Shown: positions 17,641-26,747, counted from the stretch's first letter. The stretch: 64,000 nt of DNA from Rivularia sp. PCC 7116 (GCF_000316665.1 NC_019678.1:62001-126000); one strand, 5' to 3'. Program-made: numbers and translations. The notes: generated by a model not told the origin, from the letters alone.

Positions 17641-17669
17641 ACGGAAAATGAAAATATTTAATTTTCCGT
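17641..17669. promoter_or_regulatory. Perfect inverted repeat between divergent genes
   Basis: ACGGAAAAT - 11 bases - ATTTTCCGT is a perfect 9-bp dyad centred between the TMEM14 and DUF815 start codons. Its place and spacing (about 20 bases centre to centre) fit a dimeric repressor site controlling both promoters. Regulator unknown. Confidence 0.45.
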
Positions 17670-17694
17670 TTATCTACATAATCCCTGCAAATAA

Positions 17695-19011
17695 ATGAAT
17701 AATCAAGCGATTGCCAAGGTTCAATTTCTCCAGCGTCAAGCAGCATCTCTTTTACTTTACCAATCTGTTTTTGAAGGGGAAGTGGGCAAAGCTTTTCTTA
17801 ATTTATTGCAGGCTATACGCTACCCTAACTCTGAAGCCCGAGACTGTCTTCAGGCTTACGGTAATTTTTTCAAAGTTCTCGCCGATAAAAACCAAAATTG
17901 GGAAGAATATCTAATTTCACAAATCTTGACTTCTGAAAACGCTTTTAGTACGCAATCTCAATTAGAAAACTTACCTCCAGCTTTAATTGCAGCAGCAAAA
18001 CACGATTTACAAGCATTGCAGAGTTTTCATGAATGCAGCGTTGCTAGCCTCGGTGAATGGGTGCAGTCTGTCGCCAATCTTCCTATATTACCGGTGGTAT
18101 GGTATGTAGAACAGAAAATTCAGGCTAATTATCAATTGCCCCTGATAGAAAAATTACGAACTCTGGAAGATTGGACTGATGCTGTGGAAGATTTAACAGC
18201 ATTTTATCGCCAATACGGTACGGGTATATTTGCTGAATATCAAGCTTTTCGCTGGCAGCAGGGAGAATTTATCGGTATAAGCTATCCTGACGAAGTGAAG
18301 TTAGATGAACTAGTTGCTTATGAATCCCCGAAACAAACTTTGATTCAAAATACGGAATTTTTATTATCGGGACAACTAGCACTGCACGTTTTACTTTACG
18401 GTAGTCGCGGTAGCGGTAAATCTTCTTTAGTCAAAGCTTTGTTAAACGAATATGCCGAACGCAATTTACGCTTGATAGAAGTTGCAAAATCCGAGTTGAA
18501 ATATTTACCACTAATTGTCGAACGCTTAAGAAACAAGCCACAAAAATTTATCATATTTGTTGATGACCTTTCCTTCGAGGAAGATGATGATGCTTTCAAA
18601 GCGCTTAAAGTCGTTTTAGAAGGAAGTATTACAGCAAGACCTAAAAACGTTGTAGTTTATGCAACTTCCAATCGCCGCCACTTGATTCGGGAGTATTTTG
18701 CAGACAGACCCCAACCTAAAGATGCCGACGAAGTCAACGCTTGGGATACTGTCCAGGAAAAACTTTCATTTAGCGATCGCTTTGGTTTAACTCTGACTTT
18801 TGAACCCGCTTCTCAAAAGACTTATTTACAAATCGTTCAACATTTGGTTAAATTATCTAATATCGAAATTAGTACTAGTGAACTAACTGCCCAGGCTTTG
18901 CAATGGGCAACTCGTCATAACGGACGTTCCGGAAGAACTGCGCGACAATTTGTAGATTTTTTGAAGGCACAGAAGAATCTTGCTCAAAACGAAACAGACA
19001 AAAGTGAATAA
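17695..19011 (+). CDS. DUF815 family AAA ATPase
   Basis: A 438-residue P-loop ATPase of the DUF815 family. The N-terminal about 200 residues are helical and uncharacterised. The ATPase core follows with Walker A YGSRGSGKSSLVKAL (about residues 237-251), Walker B FIIFVDDLSFEEDD, a sensor-1-like VVVYATSNRRHLI and a C-terminal RSGRTARQFVDFL helix. DUF815 proteins are widespread and of unknown physiological role; a chaperone or remodelling function is assumed from the AAA core. No partner gene is obvious. Confidence 0.88.
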   Translation: MNNQAIAKVQFLQRQAASLLLYQSVFEGEVGKAFLNLLQAIRYPNSEARDCLQAYGNFFKVLADKNQNWEEYLISQILTSENAFSTQSQLENLPPALIAAAKHDLQALQSFHECSVASLGEWVQSVANLPILPVVWYVEQKIQANYQLPLIEKLRTLEDWTDAVEDLTAFYRQYGTGIFAEYQAFRWQQGEFIGISYPDEVKLDELVAYESPKQTLIQNTEFLLSGQLALHVLLYGSRGSGKSSLVKALLNEYAERNLRLIEVAKSELKYLPLIVERLRNKPQKFIIFVDDLSFEEDDDAFKALKVVLEGSITARPKNVVVYATSNRRHLIREYFADRPQPKDADEVNAWDTVQEKLSFSDRFGLTLTFEPASQKTYLQIVQHLVKLSNIEISTSELTAQALQWATRHNGRSGRTARQFVDFLKAQKNLAQNETDKSE

Positions 19012-19158
19012 ATCTATTTTATTTTTACGTAGATATATTGACTTATGAATTGTTTTTTTATACTCATATTGAAGTGATGAAACAAAACTAGTTTATCGGA
19101 TGCCAGGGTCAGATATGTGAGCTTTCATACATCGGCAATATATTTTGATAAATGAACT

Positions 19159-20454
19159 ATGCTAAAAACAAGCAATATGCAAGACTCTATGGTCAGCAAT
19201 CGATTTATTATAGGTATAGTTGCCTTCGGGGTGAGTTTCGGTTTAACTTTAGTCTTTACCTGGTGGAATTTTTATACTGCCATTGTTACGGGAATTATAA
19301 CTATACTTGCTACGTATACAGCAACATTTATTGTAGATAAGAAAGCAGAAAAAAAACGTAGACATTATGAATTACAGGTTGTAGATTCTTACTACAAGCG
19401 AATCCAAGAATTGGAAAGCGTGCAGCACGGCATCACTTTAGAAGTCGATCGCTTAGAAGCTACGCGTCGCGCTTTGCATCAAGAGTCAAATCAACTGCAA
19501 CATCAAGTAGGCGATCGCCGCAATCAAAGAGATTCACTCAATCGAGAACTAAGTACCTTTGCGCTCCAGAAAAGACACTTAGAATCAGAAGTTGTTAATT
19601 TGCGGGATGAACTTAAAAATTTAGAGAAATCCAAACAAGAAGCGGAAAATTCTTTTGCTAATATTACTGCCGAGAAGCGGCGTTTGGAATTAAATTGTAA
19701 TGTATCGAAATCTGAGATAACCCAGCTACATGCAAAAATTGGCGAACTCCTTCAACAGCGCGAAGAATTAGATAGTAATTTAATTTTATTAGATAGACTA
19801 AAGCCTCAGTTAGAAGAAAGATTATATGAGTTAAGAGTACAGGTTGAAGAATTAGAAACCGAGCAGAAAAAACAACAAGAGCTATTTAGTAGTAGAAATA
19901 AAAAACAGGAACAATTAAAAGCAGATATAAAGCTATTAAAAAATCAGAAAGCAGAAGAGAAAAAGCAGTTAGAAGAGTTGCAGGGGCAAACTTCATTGCT
20001 TCAGGAAGAAAGAGATGTGTTGCAAAACCAAGTTTTGGAGTTGCTGCAACAACTAGAAGGCTTGAACCCCGAGCTAACTATATCTCAAGCAGAAGCAGAG
20101 GAAGAAACAGAAGAATTTCCCTTTGCTGACTTGATAGAAAGTATTTCGATTGAACCAGCATCAGATGAACTACCGCAAGAGTGGAAGGATTTGCAGCAAA
20201 GTTTGCTAGAGCATGAAATAAAGGTGTTAAAGGCGATATTAGAGCAGGTAAAAGTTAACTCTAAAATTAAGAAAATTGCCGAACAAAATATTTCAATGCC
20301 AAATCTGTTGATTGATTCGATTAACGAGCGCGCTCAAGATACGATTGGTGAATTAATTATTGCAACGAGTAATGATATTCCCGAACTCTACGATGAATAC
20401 AAAGAAAATATTCAAAAAATTATCGCGATGTCTGAAGGTGTGGAAAGTAAATAG
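19159..20454 (+). CDS. Membrane-anchored long coiled-coil protein
   Basis: A 431-residue protein. Two adjacent hydrophobic segments near the N-terminus (about residues 14-35 IIGIVAFGVSFGLTLVFTW and 40-57 AIVTGIITILATYTATFI) form a hairpin. A Glu/Gln/Leu-rich coiled coil follows (about residues 70-300; heptads such as LEKSKQEAENSF, LQEERDVLQNQVLELLQQLE). The C-terminal helical domain of about 110 residues (EWKDLQQSLLEHEIKVLKAI, LLIDSINERAQDTIGELI) looks conserved and may be the functional part. The family is not recognised; a scaffold or membrane-organising role is inferred from architecture. Confidence 0.75.
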   Translation: MLKTSNMQDSMVSNRFIIGIVAFGVSFGLTLVFTWWNFYTAIVTGIITILATYTATFIVDKKAEKKRRHYELQVVDSYYKRIQELESVQHGITLEVDRLEATRRALHQESNQLQHQVGDRRNQRDSLNRELSTFALQKRHLESEVVNLRDELKNLEKSKQEAENSFANITAEKRRLELNCNVSKSEITQLHAKIGELLQQREELDSNLILLDRLKPQLEERLYELRVQVEELETEQKKQQELFSSRNKKQEQLKADIKLLKNQKAEEKKQLEELQGQTSLLQEERDVLQNQVLELLQQLEGLNPELTISQAEAEEETEEFPFADLIESISIEPASDELPQEWKDLQQSLLEHEIKVLKAILEQVKVNSKIKKIAEQNISMPNLLIDSINERAQDTIGELIIATSNDIPELYDEYKENIQKIIAMSEGVESK

Positions 20455-20549
20455 TCTTCTAAATAATTTGTTTTCATAATTTCGTTTAACTTAATTGGAT
20501 TTAATTGAATTTAATAATTTTATTTAAACTAAAACTATTTTATAACAAG

Positions 20550-20861
20550 TTAGCTAGCAGAAAAGATGAAAAATATCATTGCGACAATGATAACTGTCAA
20601 CCAAAATGCCATGCCAATTAACGATACAGCATCAGAAGTTAGATACTTTCTCTTACCTTTTACATAAATAAATTTATTTCCTTTAGCTCTGCTAGCTTGA
20701 CGCAATTCCTTGTTTTTAATTGCTTTACTAGGATAATATTTCCCAAAAGTTACCAAGGGAGTCAAAAGCATACCCGTAAAATAGCAAATCCCATCAAATA
20801 TTGTTTCAACAAATATCCAGACAATAACCGAGACCAACAATTCGCCAAATATATCAAACAT
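20550..20861 (-). CDS. Small membrane protein, unrecognised
   Basis: A 103-residue protein with an N-terminal hydrophobic region (FGELLVSVIVWIFVETIF, ICYFTGMLLTPLVTF), a basic central loop (SKAIKNKELRQASRAKGNKF) and a C-terminal span (LIGMAFWLTVIIVAMIFFIF). It is convergent with the coiled-coil gene and alone on its strand. No known family is recognised. Confidence 0.6.
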   Translation of the reverse strand: MFDIFGELLVSVIVWIFVETIFDGICYFTGMLLTPLVTFGKYYPSKAIKNKELRQASRAKGNKFIYVKGKRKYLTSDAVSLIGMAFWLTVIIVAMIFFIFSAS

Positions 20862-21005
20862 TTTTTGGTATAAAATAAATTACTTATTATAATCTCCTTC
20901 AATAAATTTTGTATATTCAAAGATAGCTGTATGGGCAACGGTTTCTTTCTCTAGAATTTAAAATTGGATGGAGCAACCTCACCCTCGTTCCCTCTCCTTA
21001 ATAAG

Positions 21006-21150
21006 GCTACCGTGTACACAGAAGTTTTCTATATTGGTTTCACAGCGTTTAGATCCCCCCTAACCCCCCTTAAAAAGGGGGGATTGGATTGAAAGTCCCC
21101 CTTTTCAAGGGGGATTTAGGGGGATCTTCGAGTTGTGTGTACACCGTAGC
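21006..21150. mobile_element. 145-bp MITE with 9-bp target duplication, inserted in another repeat
   Basis: The termini GCTACCGTGTACACA and TGTGTACACCGTAGC are inverted repeats matching at 14 of 15 positions. Both sides are flanked by the 9-bp direct repeat CTTAATAAG (20997-21005 and 21151-21159), a target-site duplication. The interior is a long hairpin of GATCCCCC and GGGGGATC tracts. It splits an older inverted repeat (CCTCACCCTCGTTCCCTCTC on the left, GAGGGATG and AGGTGAGG on the right, spanning about 20978-21193). It has no ORF and is therefore non-autonomous. Confidence 0.85.
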
Positions 21151-21257
21151 CTTAATAAGAAGAGGGATGTCCGACAGGACAAGGTGAGGTTGAAAGTGTA
21201 TTGCACTTAACTGAAAACCGCTATATTTACATAATTGCGAGTATTTTTTTACCATCA

Positions 21258-21293
21258 TGGTGCGTTGCGCTCTGCGACAACACACCCTACTAT
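21258..21293. repeat. Palindromic GGTGCGTTG...CAACACACC repeat
   Basis: A short imperfect palindrome (GGTGCGTTGCGC - TCTGCG - ACAACACACC) sharing its termini with the repeat after menF. It lies about 45 bp before the BrxD-like ATPase gene. Confidence 0.55.
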
Positions 21294-21336
21294 AGAATTT
21301 CATTTGGGAATCAAACCGGAAAAAATCTAAAATCGA

Positions 21337-22665
21337 ATGACAAAGCCTAAAATCTCTAAAAAAGTATCTACAGCTTTGATAAACTCCTTGGGTGCGGGGG
21401 TAGTACCCAGAGTAGGGTTAGAAAATGTAGCAGTAGGTAGAGACAAAGAACTAAAAAGCCTTTTGCAGAGTATTGAGGATATTGCAGAAGGAGTAGCAGC
21501 ATTTCGGTTTGTAATTGGCAATTACGGTTCCGGTAAAAGTTTTATGCTGCAACTAGTTCGCAATCGAGCCATGGAGTTGGGTTTTGTTGTTACCGATGCG
21601 GATTTATCTTTGGAAAGAAGATTAGCCGGAAGCAATAATCAAGGTTTAGCTACTTATCGAGAATTGATGAGTCGTCTTGCGACAAAAACTCGTCCTGATG
21701 GTGGTGCTTTTGTTTCCATTTTGGAAGGATGGATTAATAAAATTCAGCAAGAAGTAGTTCAAAACAGCGGCATGAAACCCAATGATGAGGGTTTTGACGA
21801 TACCGTAGAAGCGAAAATTAGAGAAGTAGTTCAACAGATAGAAGATTTAGTCCACGGTTTTGATTTTGGCAGCGTAATTGTTGCTTATTGGAGGGGTTAT
21901 CGTTCGGATGATGATGATTTAAAAAATGCAGCATTGCAGTGGCTGCGGGGAGAATTTAATAAGAAAAGTGAAGCAAAAACGGCTTTGGGAGTACGAGTCA
22001 TCATTGACGATGAAAGTTGGTATGATTACGTCAAGTTATTAGCAAAATTTGTTGCTGAAATCGGCTATAAAGGGCTGATTGTTTTGTTAGATGAAGCGGT
22101 GCATTTATACCAGATATCTCCTACAGCAAGTCGCGAGAAGAACTATAGCAGGTTGTTGGCTATTTTTAACGATGTAATGCAGTGCAAAGCCGAATATTTA
22201 GGGGTAATTATCGGCGGTACTGTGAAGTTTTTAGAAGATCCAAATAGAGGTTTATTTTCAGATTCAGCTTGGAGAAGACGTACAAAAGAAAGTCGTTTTG
22301 TTGCTAAAGCAGGAGTACGAGAAATTAATGGGCCTGTACTTAAACTAAATCCTTTAAGTGAATCAGAAATCCTCAACTTGTTAGAAAAATTAGCCGATAT
22401 ACATGCGTTTAACTATAATTATCAAAAAGCTTTAACTAAGAATGATTTAAAAGAATTTGTTCAAGAGATTGTTAATCGTTTAGGGGCTGAAGCTCTACTA
22501 ACTCCCGGCGAAATTGTTCGCGATTTTATCAGCGTCTTAAATATTTTGCATCAAAACCCGCAAATTACTTTGAATAAAATAATTCATGATTCTGAATTTA
22601 AACCTACAAAGATAGGTGCTAATACAGAAGTTGATGATTCGGATGTTGCTGAATTTAGTTTGTAA
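21337..22665 (+). CDS. BrxD-like ATP-binding protein (DUF2791)
   Basis: A 442-residue P-loop ATPase of the BrxC/BrxD-like DUF2791 family. Walker A is VIGNYGSGKSFMLQLVRNRA (about residues 62-81) and Walker B is GLIVLLDEAVHLYQI; LGVIIGGTVKFLEDPNRGLF and a C-terminal winged-helix-like LLTPGEIVRDFISVLNIL follow. In many bacteria this ATPase is encoded with a TerB-N/TerB-C protein and a superfamily-2 helicase, a set predicted to act in phage or DNA-stress defence. A helicase resembling that partner lies about 23.5 kb away here, but no TerB gene is visible. It is not part of a BREX locus; no PglZ or PglX is in the window. Confidence 0.85.
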   Translation: MTKPKISKKVSTALINSLGAGVVPRVGLENVAVGRDKELKSLLQSIEDIAEGVAAFRFVIGNYGSGKSFMLQLVRNRAMELGFVVTDADLSLERRLAGSNNQGLATYRELMSRLATKTRPDGGAFVSILEGWINKIQQEVVQNSGMKPNDEGFDDTVEAKIREVVQQIEDLVHGFDFGSVIVAYWRGYRSDDDDLKNAALQWLRGEFNKKSEAKTALGVRVIIDDESWYDYVKLLAKFVAEIGYKGLIVLLDEAVHLYQISPTASREKNYSRLLAIFNDVMQCKAEYLGVIIGGTVKFLEDPNRGLFSDSAWRRRTKESRFVAKAGVREINGPVLKLNPLSESEILNLLEKLADIHAFNYNYQKALTKNDLKEFVQEIVNRLGAEALLTPGEIVRDFISVLNILHQNPQITLNKIIHDSEFKPTKIGANTEVDDSDVAEFSL

Positions 22666-23134
22666 TAAATTGGTCATTGGGCATAGAGCATAGGGCAAAG
22701 AAAAAATTACTTGCTATTCTTGAATTTAAGTTAACAAAAATAGATAATCAATATGTTTGCTGTAAACTTTATTATAATTTATAGCGAAATAGGATTTTAT
22801 TGTATTTATAAGCAAATTTATATTAAATTATTCCCACAAATAATTACATAAAATTTGTCCTCAATCAATTAAACATTGCTCAGTAATTATCTTGATTACT
22901 TAACTTATTATTGGTCTAAACTTATTAAAAAAAACTTTCTGAAATAAGTCAGTCCAATATAAGCAATGTGGGTGTAAACTTTGACTTGGGAAAAGTTGAA
23001 AATGAAAGGTCAAAGGTTAAAGGTTAGAGGTTAAAAATCGAAGGCTAAATACTTTCATAACCTATGCCCCATGCCCTCTGCCCAATGCCCCATGCCTAAT
23101 GCCCATAATATGTATTCTATAAATTGTAATCTCT
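22666..23134. other. Intergenic region upstream of bicA with STRR remnants
   Basis: About 0.47 kb. Heptamer-like GGGCATAGAGCATAGGG units follow the ATPase stop, and GGTTAAA and GCCCAATGCCCCATG units lie just before bicA. The centre is AT-rich and presumably holds the bicA promoter. No ORF or RNA gene was recognised. Confidence 0.5.
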
Positions 23135-24811
23135 ATGCAACTTGTTCACGGCTTACATTTTAGGAACCTGCGCGGAGATTTGTTTGGTGGTTTGACTGCT
23201 GCAATTGTTGCTTTACCGTTAGCTCTTGCATTTGGGGTTTCAGTTTCACCTGAAAATGGTGCAATTATGGGGCTATACGGTGCGGTTTTTATTGGTTTTT
23301 TTGCGGCATTGTTTGGCGGAACTCCATCCCAAATTTCTGGCCCTACCGGTCCGATGACAGTGGTAATGGCAACGGTATTTGGTAGCTTCGTTAGCCAAAA
23401 CCCAGGAACAGAAGGTATGGCGATCGCCTTTACTGTGGTGATGATGGGAGGAGCATTTCAAATCCTTTTCGGATTGCTACAGTTGGGAAAATACATAACT
23501 TTAATACCTTACACGGTAATTTCCGGCTTTATGTCGGGGATTGGATTTATTATTTTATTTCTGCAAATCGGACCGTTTTTCGGACATCAAGGTTCGGCAA
23601 ATGTCATCGAATCGCTGCAAAAATTTTCTGAATTTGCCAACAATTCCAATCCTATAGCTATGGGGTTGGCTATCTTAACATTAATTATAGTATTTGGTTC
23701 TCCTCCAAAACTAAATCGAATCATTCCTTCACCTTTGTTAGCGTTGGTAGTTTGTACGCTGATTTCGGTTTTTGTATTTCCTGATAGCGGCATTCCGGTA
23801 ATCGGAAAAATTCCTACCGGTTTACCTCAACCGCAATTACCGCGATTGAATTTTGACCAAATGAGAATGATGGTAGAGTATGGTTTGATGCTGGGAACTT
23901 TAGGGTCTATCGATTCGCTACTAACTTCCTTGGTTGCAGACAATATTACTCGTACAACTCATGATTCCGATAGAGAATTAATCGGACAAGGAATAGGAAA
24001 CCTACTCGCGGGTTTATTCGGGGGATTACCGGGAGCGGGTGCAACCATGCGAACCGTTGTTAATGTCCGTGCTGGAGGAAAAACTCCTATATCGGGAATG
24101 GTTCATGCTTTCTTTTTATTAATTATTGTTCTAGGTGGCGGAAATTTTTTACTAATAAAAATAGAAGATATTCCTAATGCAGTATTAGCGGGTATTTTAA
24201 TTAAAGTTGGTATAGATATTATTGATTGGAGTTTTCTTAAACGCGCTCACAAGATATCAATGCGGGCAACTGGATTGATGTACGTGGTTTTGTTTTTGAC
24301 GGTATTTGTTGATTTAATTACTGCTGTAGCCGTTGGGGTATTTTTTGCTAATATATTTACTCTAAAACGTTTAACTGATTTACAAGCAAAAGAAGTAAAA
24401 GCAATAACAAATCCTTATGAGGATGCTCATCAATTGGATTTGAGTCTGGCAGAAGAACAGATTTTAAATAAAGCAGATGGTCGTATTTTATTCATTCATC
24501 TTGGTGGTCCGATGAGTTTCGGCGCTGCAAAAGCAATTTCGCAGCAAATGTCGATTGTAGAGGATTACGATGTTCTAATTTTGGAATTCAACGAAGTACC
24601 TTATCTTGGGGTGACGGCAACTTTAGCTATAGAAAATATGGTCAAAGAAGCTTATGAAAGAAGACGAAATGTCTATCTTATCGGCGCTAGAGGTATAGTA
24701 GAAGACAGATTGCGACGATTAAAAATTTTGCGAAAGGTTTTAGAACAAAATCCAGTTAATTCGCGTTTGGAAGCTTTAGAAAGGGGGATGGCTTTTATTA
24801 GCCAACGTTAG
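23135..24811 (+). CDS. bicA: BicA-type SulP sodium-dependent bicarbonate transporter
   Basis: A 558-residue SulP transporter with about 14 membrane segments and a C-terminal STAS domain (about residues 440-550, RILFIHLGGPMSFGAAKAIS, LILEFNEVPYLGVTATLAIE). It resembles Synechococcus BicA closely from memory, including HFRNLRGDLFGGLTAA, SGPTGPMTVVM (Thr71), YTVISGFMSGIGFIILFLQ, GSIDSLLTSLVAD (Asp260, Thr264) and IGQGIGNLLAGLFGGLPGAGAT. These residues correspond to the BicA Thr69, Asp258 and Thr262 positions linked to sodium/bicarbonate binding. It would supply bicarbonate to the CO2-concentrating mechanism at the plasma membrane. Sulfate or another anion remains a possible substrate for a SulP protein. 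Confidence 0.85.
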   Translation: MQLVHGLHFRNLRGDLFGGLTAAIVALPLALAFGVSVSPENGAIMGLYGAVFIGFFAALFGGTPSQISGPTGPMTVVMATVFGSFVSQNPGTEGMAIAFTVVMMGGAFQILFGLLQLGKYITLIPYTVISGFMSGIGFIILFLQIGPFFGHQGSANVIESLQKFSEFANNSNPIAMGLAILTLIIVFGSPPKLNRIIPSPLLALVVCTLISVFVFPDSGIPVIGKIPTGLPQPQLPRLNFDQMRMMVEYGLMLGTLGSIDSLLTSLVADNITRTTHDSDRELIGQGIGNLLAGLFGGLPGAGATMRTVVNVRAGGKTPISGMVHAFFLLIIVLGGGNFLLIKIEDIPNAVLAGILIKVGIDIIDWSFLKRAHKISMRATGLMYVVLFLTVFVDLITAVAVGVFFANIFTLKRLTDLQAKEVKAITNPYEDAHQLDLSLAEEQILNKADGRILFIHLGGPMSFGAAKAISQQMSIVEDYDVLILEFNEVPYLGVTATLAIENMVKEAYERRRNVYLIGARGIVEDRLRRLKILRKVLEQNPVNSRLEALERGMAFISQR

Positions 24812-24852
24812 GTAAAATAAAATTTATTAGTATTAAATTAATAGTTTTCTTG

Positions 24853-24918
24853 TAGGGTGCTTGTACACTGATTGATTCTGAACGCTATCATAAGACGGAG
24901 AGTGTACGGCACCAAGCA
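24853..24918. repeat. Imperfect palindromic repeat after bicA
   Basis: TAGGGTGCTTGTACACT at the left and AGAGTGTACGGCACCA at the right form an interrupted inverted repeat. It belongs to the same loose class as the GGTGC-ended repeats elsewhere in the window and may act as a transcript end. Confidence 0.4.
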
Positions 24919-24999
24919 ATTATTGTGGCAATCGCGTAAGTCTAGAGTAGTTTAATTAATAGTCATATTCCTTCTTAATTGTATTTTCTGTTATGAGAA

Positions 25000-25641
25000 T
25001 CAACTTCGCATATAGTCTTTATTAATAGCTGCATTTTCTATCTGGTTACGAAAGATATCAAGCATTGCAATAATTTCTAAGTGTAACTCTATATACTGCT
25101 CTTTATCAAAGACTGAATATTCACCGTGTGCAATTTCATTTCTAGCCTTTAGAAGCTTAGTATCAATTAAAACTGATTTTGTAGAGTATGGTGAAAAGTC
25201 AATTCCTAGAACATGAGTTATTTCTTTAAAAATTTCGGAAGAGAGATTTGATGCAGTCGAAATTACATCTTTTGGCAGCTCACACCTTTGATTTAATTCG
25301 TCTAAGAAAAAATCACAAACAGGTATATATAGTGAAGGCTTATTTGTCTCTTTTGCCTCATCAAGCTTTTCTTTCATTGCCAAAGCCAAAAAATTACTAG
25401 CAAGGTCTTTATAGCAAAGTTTTTTCACTCTGACGTATTCTAAATAGGAATTTCCTGCTATTTTAACGAAACCTTCCCAGTGAGCATAAAGAAGACATAT
25501 TCCACTCCTAATTAACGCATTATGTTTGGCTAGAGAAAATTTAGTTTCTATTAAGGATTTAATGTCTGAAAGCTCTTTTTTTCGCCAAGCAAGCTCATTC
25601 GATAGTTTATCACTTAGTTGTTCGGCAGTTCTAAGCTTCAT
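25000..25641 (-). CDS. HEPN-domain protein of the MAE_28990/MAE_18760 type, putative RNase
   Basis: A 213-residue all-helical protein with the features of the MAE_28990/MAE_18760-like HEPN family: the early YAHWEGFVK motif and the Rx4H active-site motif KARNEIAHGEY (Arg167, His172). HEPN proteins with intact Rx4H are metal-independent RNases, often toxins or abortive-infection effectors. The ATG overlaps the TGA of the upstream DUF262 gene (ATGA), so translation is coupled and the two products probably act together. Both catalytic residues are present, so it is predicted to be active. The trigger and target are unknown. Confidence 0.82.
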   Translation of the reverse strand: MKLRTAEQLSDKLSNELAWRKKELSDIKSLIETKFSLAKHNALIRSGICLLYAHWEGFVKIAGNSYLEYVRVKKLCYKDLASNFLALAMKEKLDEAKETNKPSLYIPVCDFFLDELNQRCELPKDVISTASNLSSEIFKEITHVLGIDFSPYSTKSVLIDTKLLKARNEIAHGEYSVFDKEQYIELHLEIIAMLDIFRNQIENAAINKDYMRS

Positions 25642-26747
25642 TGGGGAGAAAATTCCTTTCTACCAAGGGGAATAATACGGGAAAAACGTCTTGTATTATT
25701 TCGTCCCATTAGCGACCATTGTCTATAAGTTTTATCAGACCAGATATTTTTGATCCGAGACGATATTTCATTTGTTTGAAGTGGGTTTTGATAGTGGTAT
25801 GCAATTCCCAATGCGATTATTTCATATGCTGGCAAGTAAAAGCCTCCAACAAAATCATCTCTATCAGGAATGTATCTCTTAAAGCTATCATCACCTAAAG
25901 CTTCATCAAGAATATCAAATGTTTGTTTAAACGCTTTTTTTATATGACTATAATCAAATTCTTTATTGAGAGCCATTTCACGCATTTCATCTGTCAGAAA
26001 ATTACTAACATCTCCTCTCAACTTTTTAAGGTATTCCTCTTCTTTATCAAAAAGAAGGATAAAACGCAGTACTAATTCCATGTCATACTGCTCTTCATAA
26101 AGTCTATCGCTTAAAGCAGTACAGCTTCTAAATGATTCATAATTAGCAAGTGACCTAATAAATTCATATAAATCTTTATTCAGCATTATAAGAATACAAT
26201 TTCTTACTTCTTGAGGTGTAGCAACTAAGCCTCCTGTATTCAGTCGCTGAAACAATTCATATTTAACCATTTCATCGCTTTCTTTTTCAACAATATTAAC
26301 TGCAATTTTGGCTCGCTTAATTAATAAACGTTGTGATTGAGTAAACGAATTTTCTTTGTCATTTGGATCGTCCCATTTTTTGCCTTCTAAAGAAGGTAAG
26401 TAGGTAGTTTTTTGCAAAGAAACAGGCGATTTATCTTGTTCAGAACCTTCAGTTTTCAAAATACCCACAAATTCATATATTGTGGATAATCTTTGAACAC
26501 CATCAACAACATCCCAAACGCCATCATCTCTTTGACTAACAAAAATTGGTGGAATTGGTATTCCTAAAAGTATTGATTCTATAAAGGTTGATTTTTGATG
26601 ATCTGACCAACGGAAAAACCTTTGAAAATCCGGATGAATATCAATTTCATCATTTTGATAAAGGCTAATCCACTCACCAATAGACATTGAATATCCATCG
26701 GTACGAATTTCTTGCCTTGTTTTATCAATTTCTTCTTGCAGGAGCAT
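25638..26747 (-). CDS. DUF262 domain protein (ParB/GmrSD-N-like)
   Basis: A 369-residue protein with an N-terminal DUF262 domain. Landmarks are SMSIGEWISLYQ, the HPDFQRFFRWS motif, STFIESILLGIPIPPIFV and VWDVVDGVQRLSTI; DGVQR is the variant of the DGQQR nucleotide-binding motif. The C-terminal about 150 residues are helical. There is no DUF1524 HNH nuclease domain, unlike GmrSD or BrxU restriction proteins, so nuclease activity would have to come from the coupled HEPN protein. It is first gene of the pair and divergent from a protein kinase gene. Confidence 0.85.
   Translation of the reverse strand: MLLQEEIDKTRQEIRTDGYSMSIGEWISLYQNDEIDIHPDFQRFFRWSDHQKSTFIESILLGIPIPPIFVSQRDDGVWDVVDGVQRLSTIYEFVGILKTEGSEQDKSPVSLQKTTYLPSLEGKKWDDPNDKENSFTQSQRLLIKRAKIAVNIVEKESDEMVKYELFQRLNTGGLVATPQEVRNCILIMLNKDLYEFIRSLANYESFRSCTALSDRLYEEQYDMELVLRFILLFDKEEEYLKKLRGDVSNFLTDEMREMALNKEFDYSHIKKAFKQTFDILDEALGDDSFKRYIPDRDDFVGGFYLPAYEIIALGIAYHYQNPLQTNEISSRIKNIWSDKTYRQWSLMGRNNTRRFSRIIPLGRKEFSPQ

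Noticed and set aside
21337-22665. A BREX defence locus around the BrxD-like ATPase
   Set aside because: No PglX, PglZ, BrxA/B or BrxC gene is in the window; the ATPase fits the TerB-associated DUF2791 group better.
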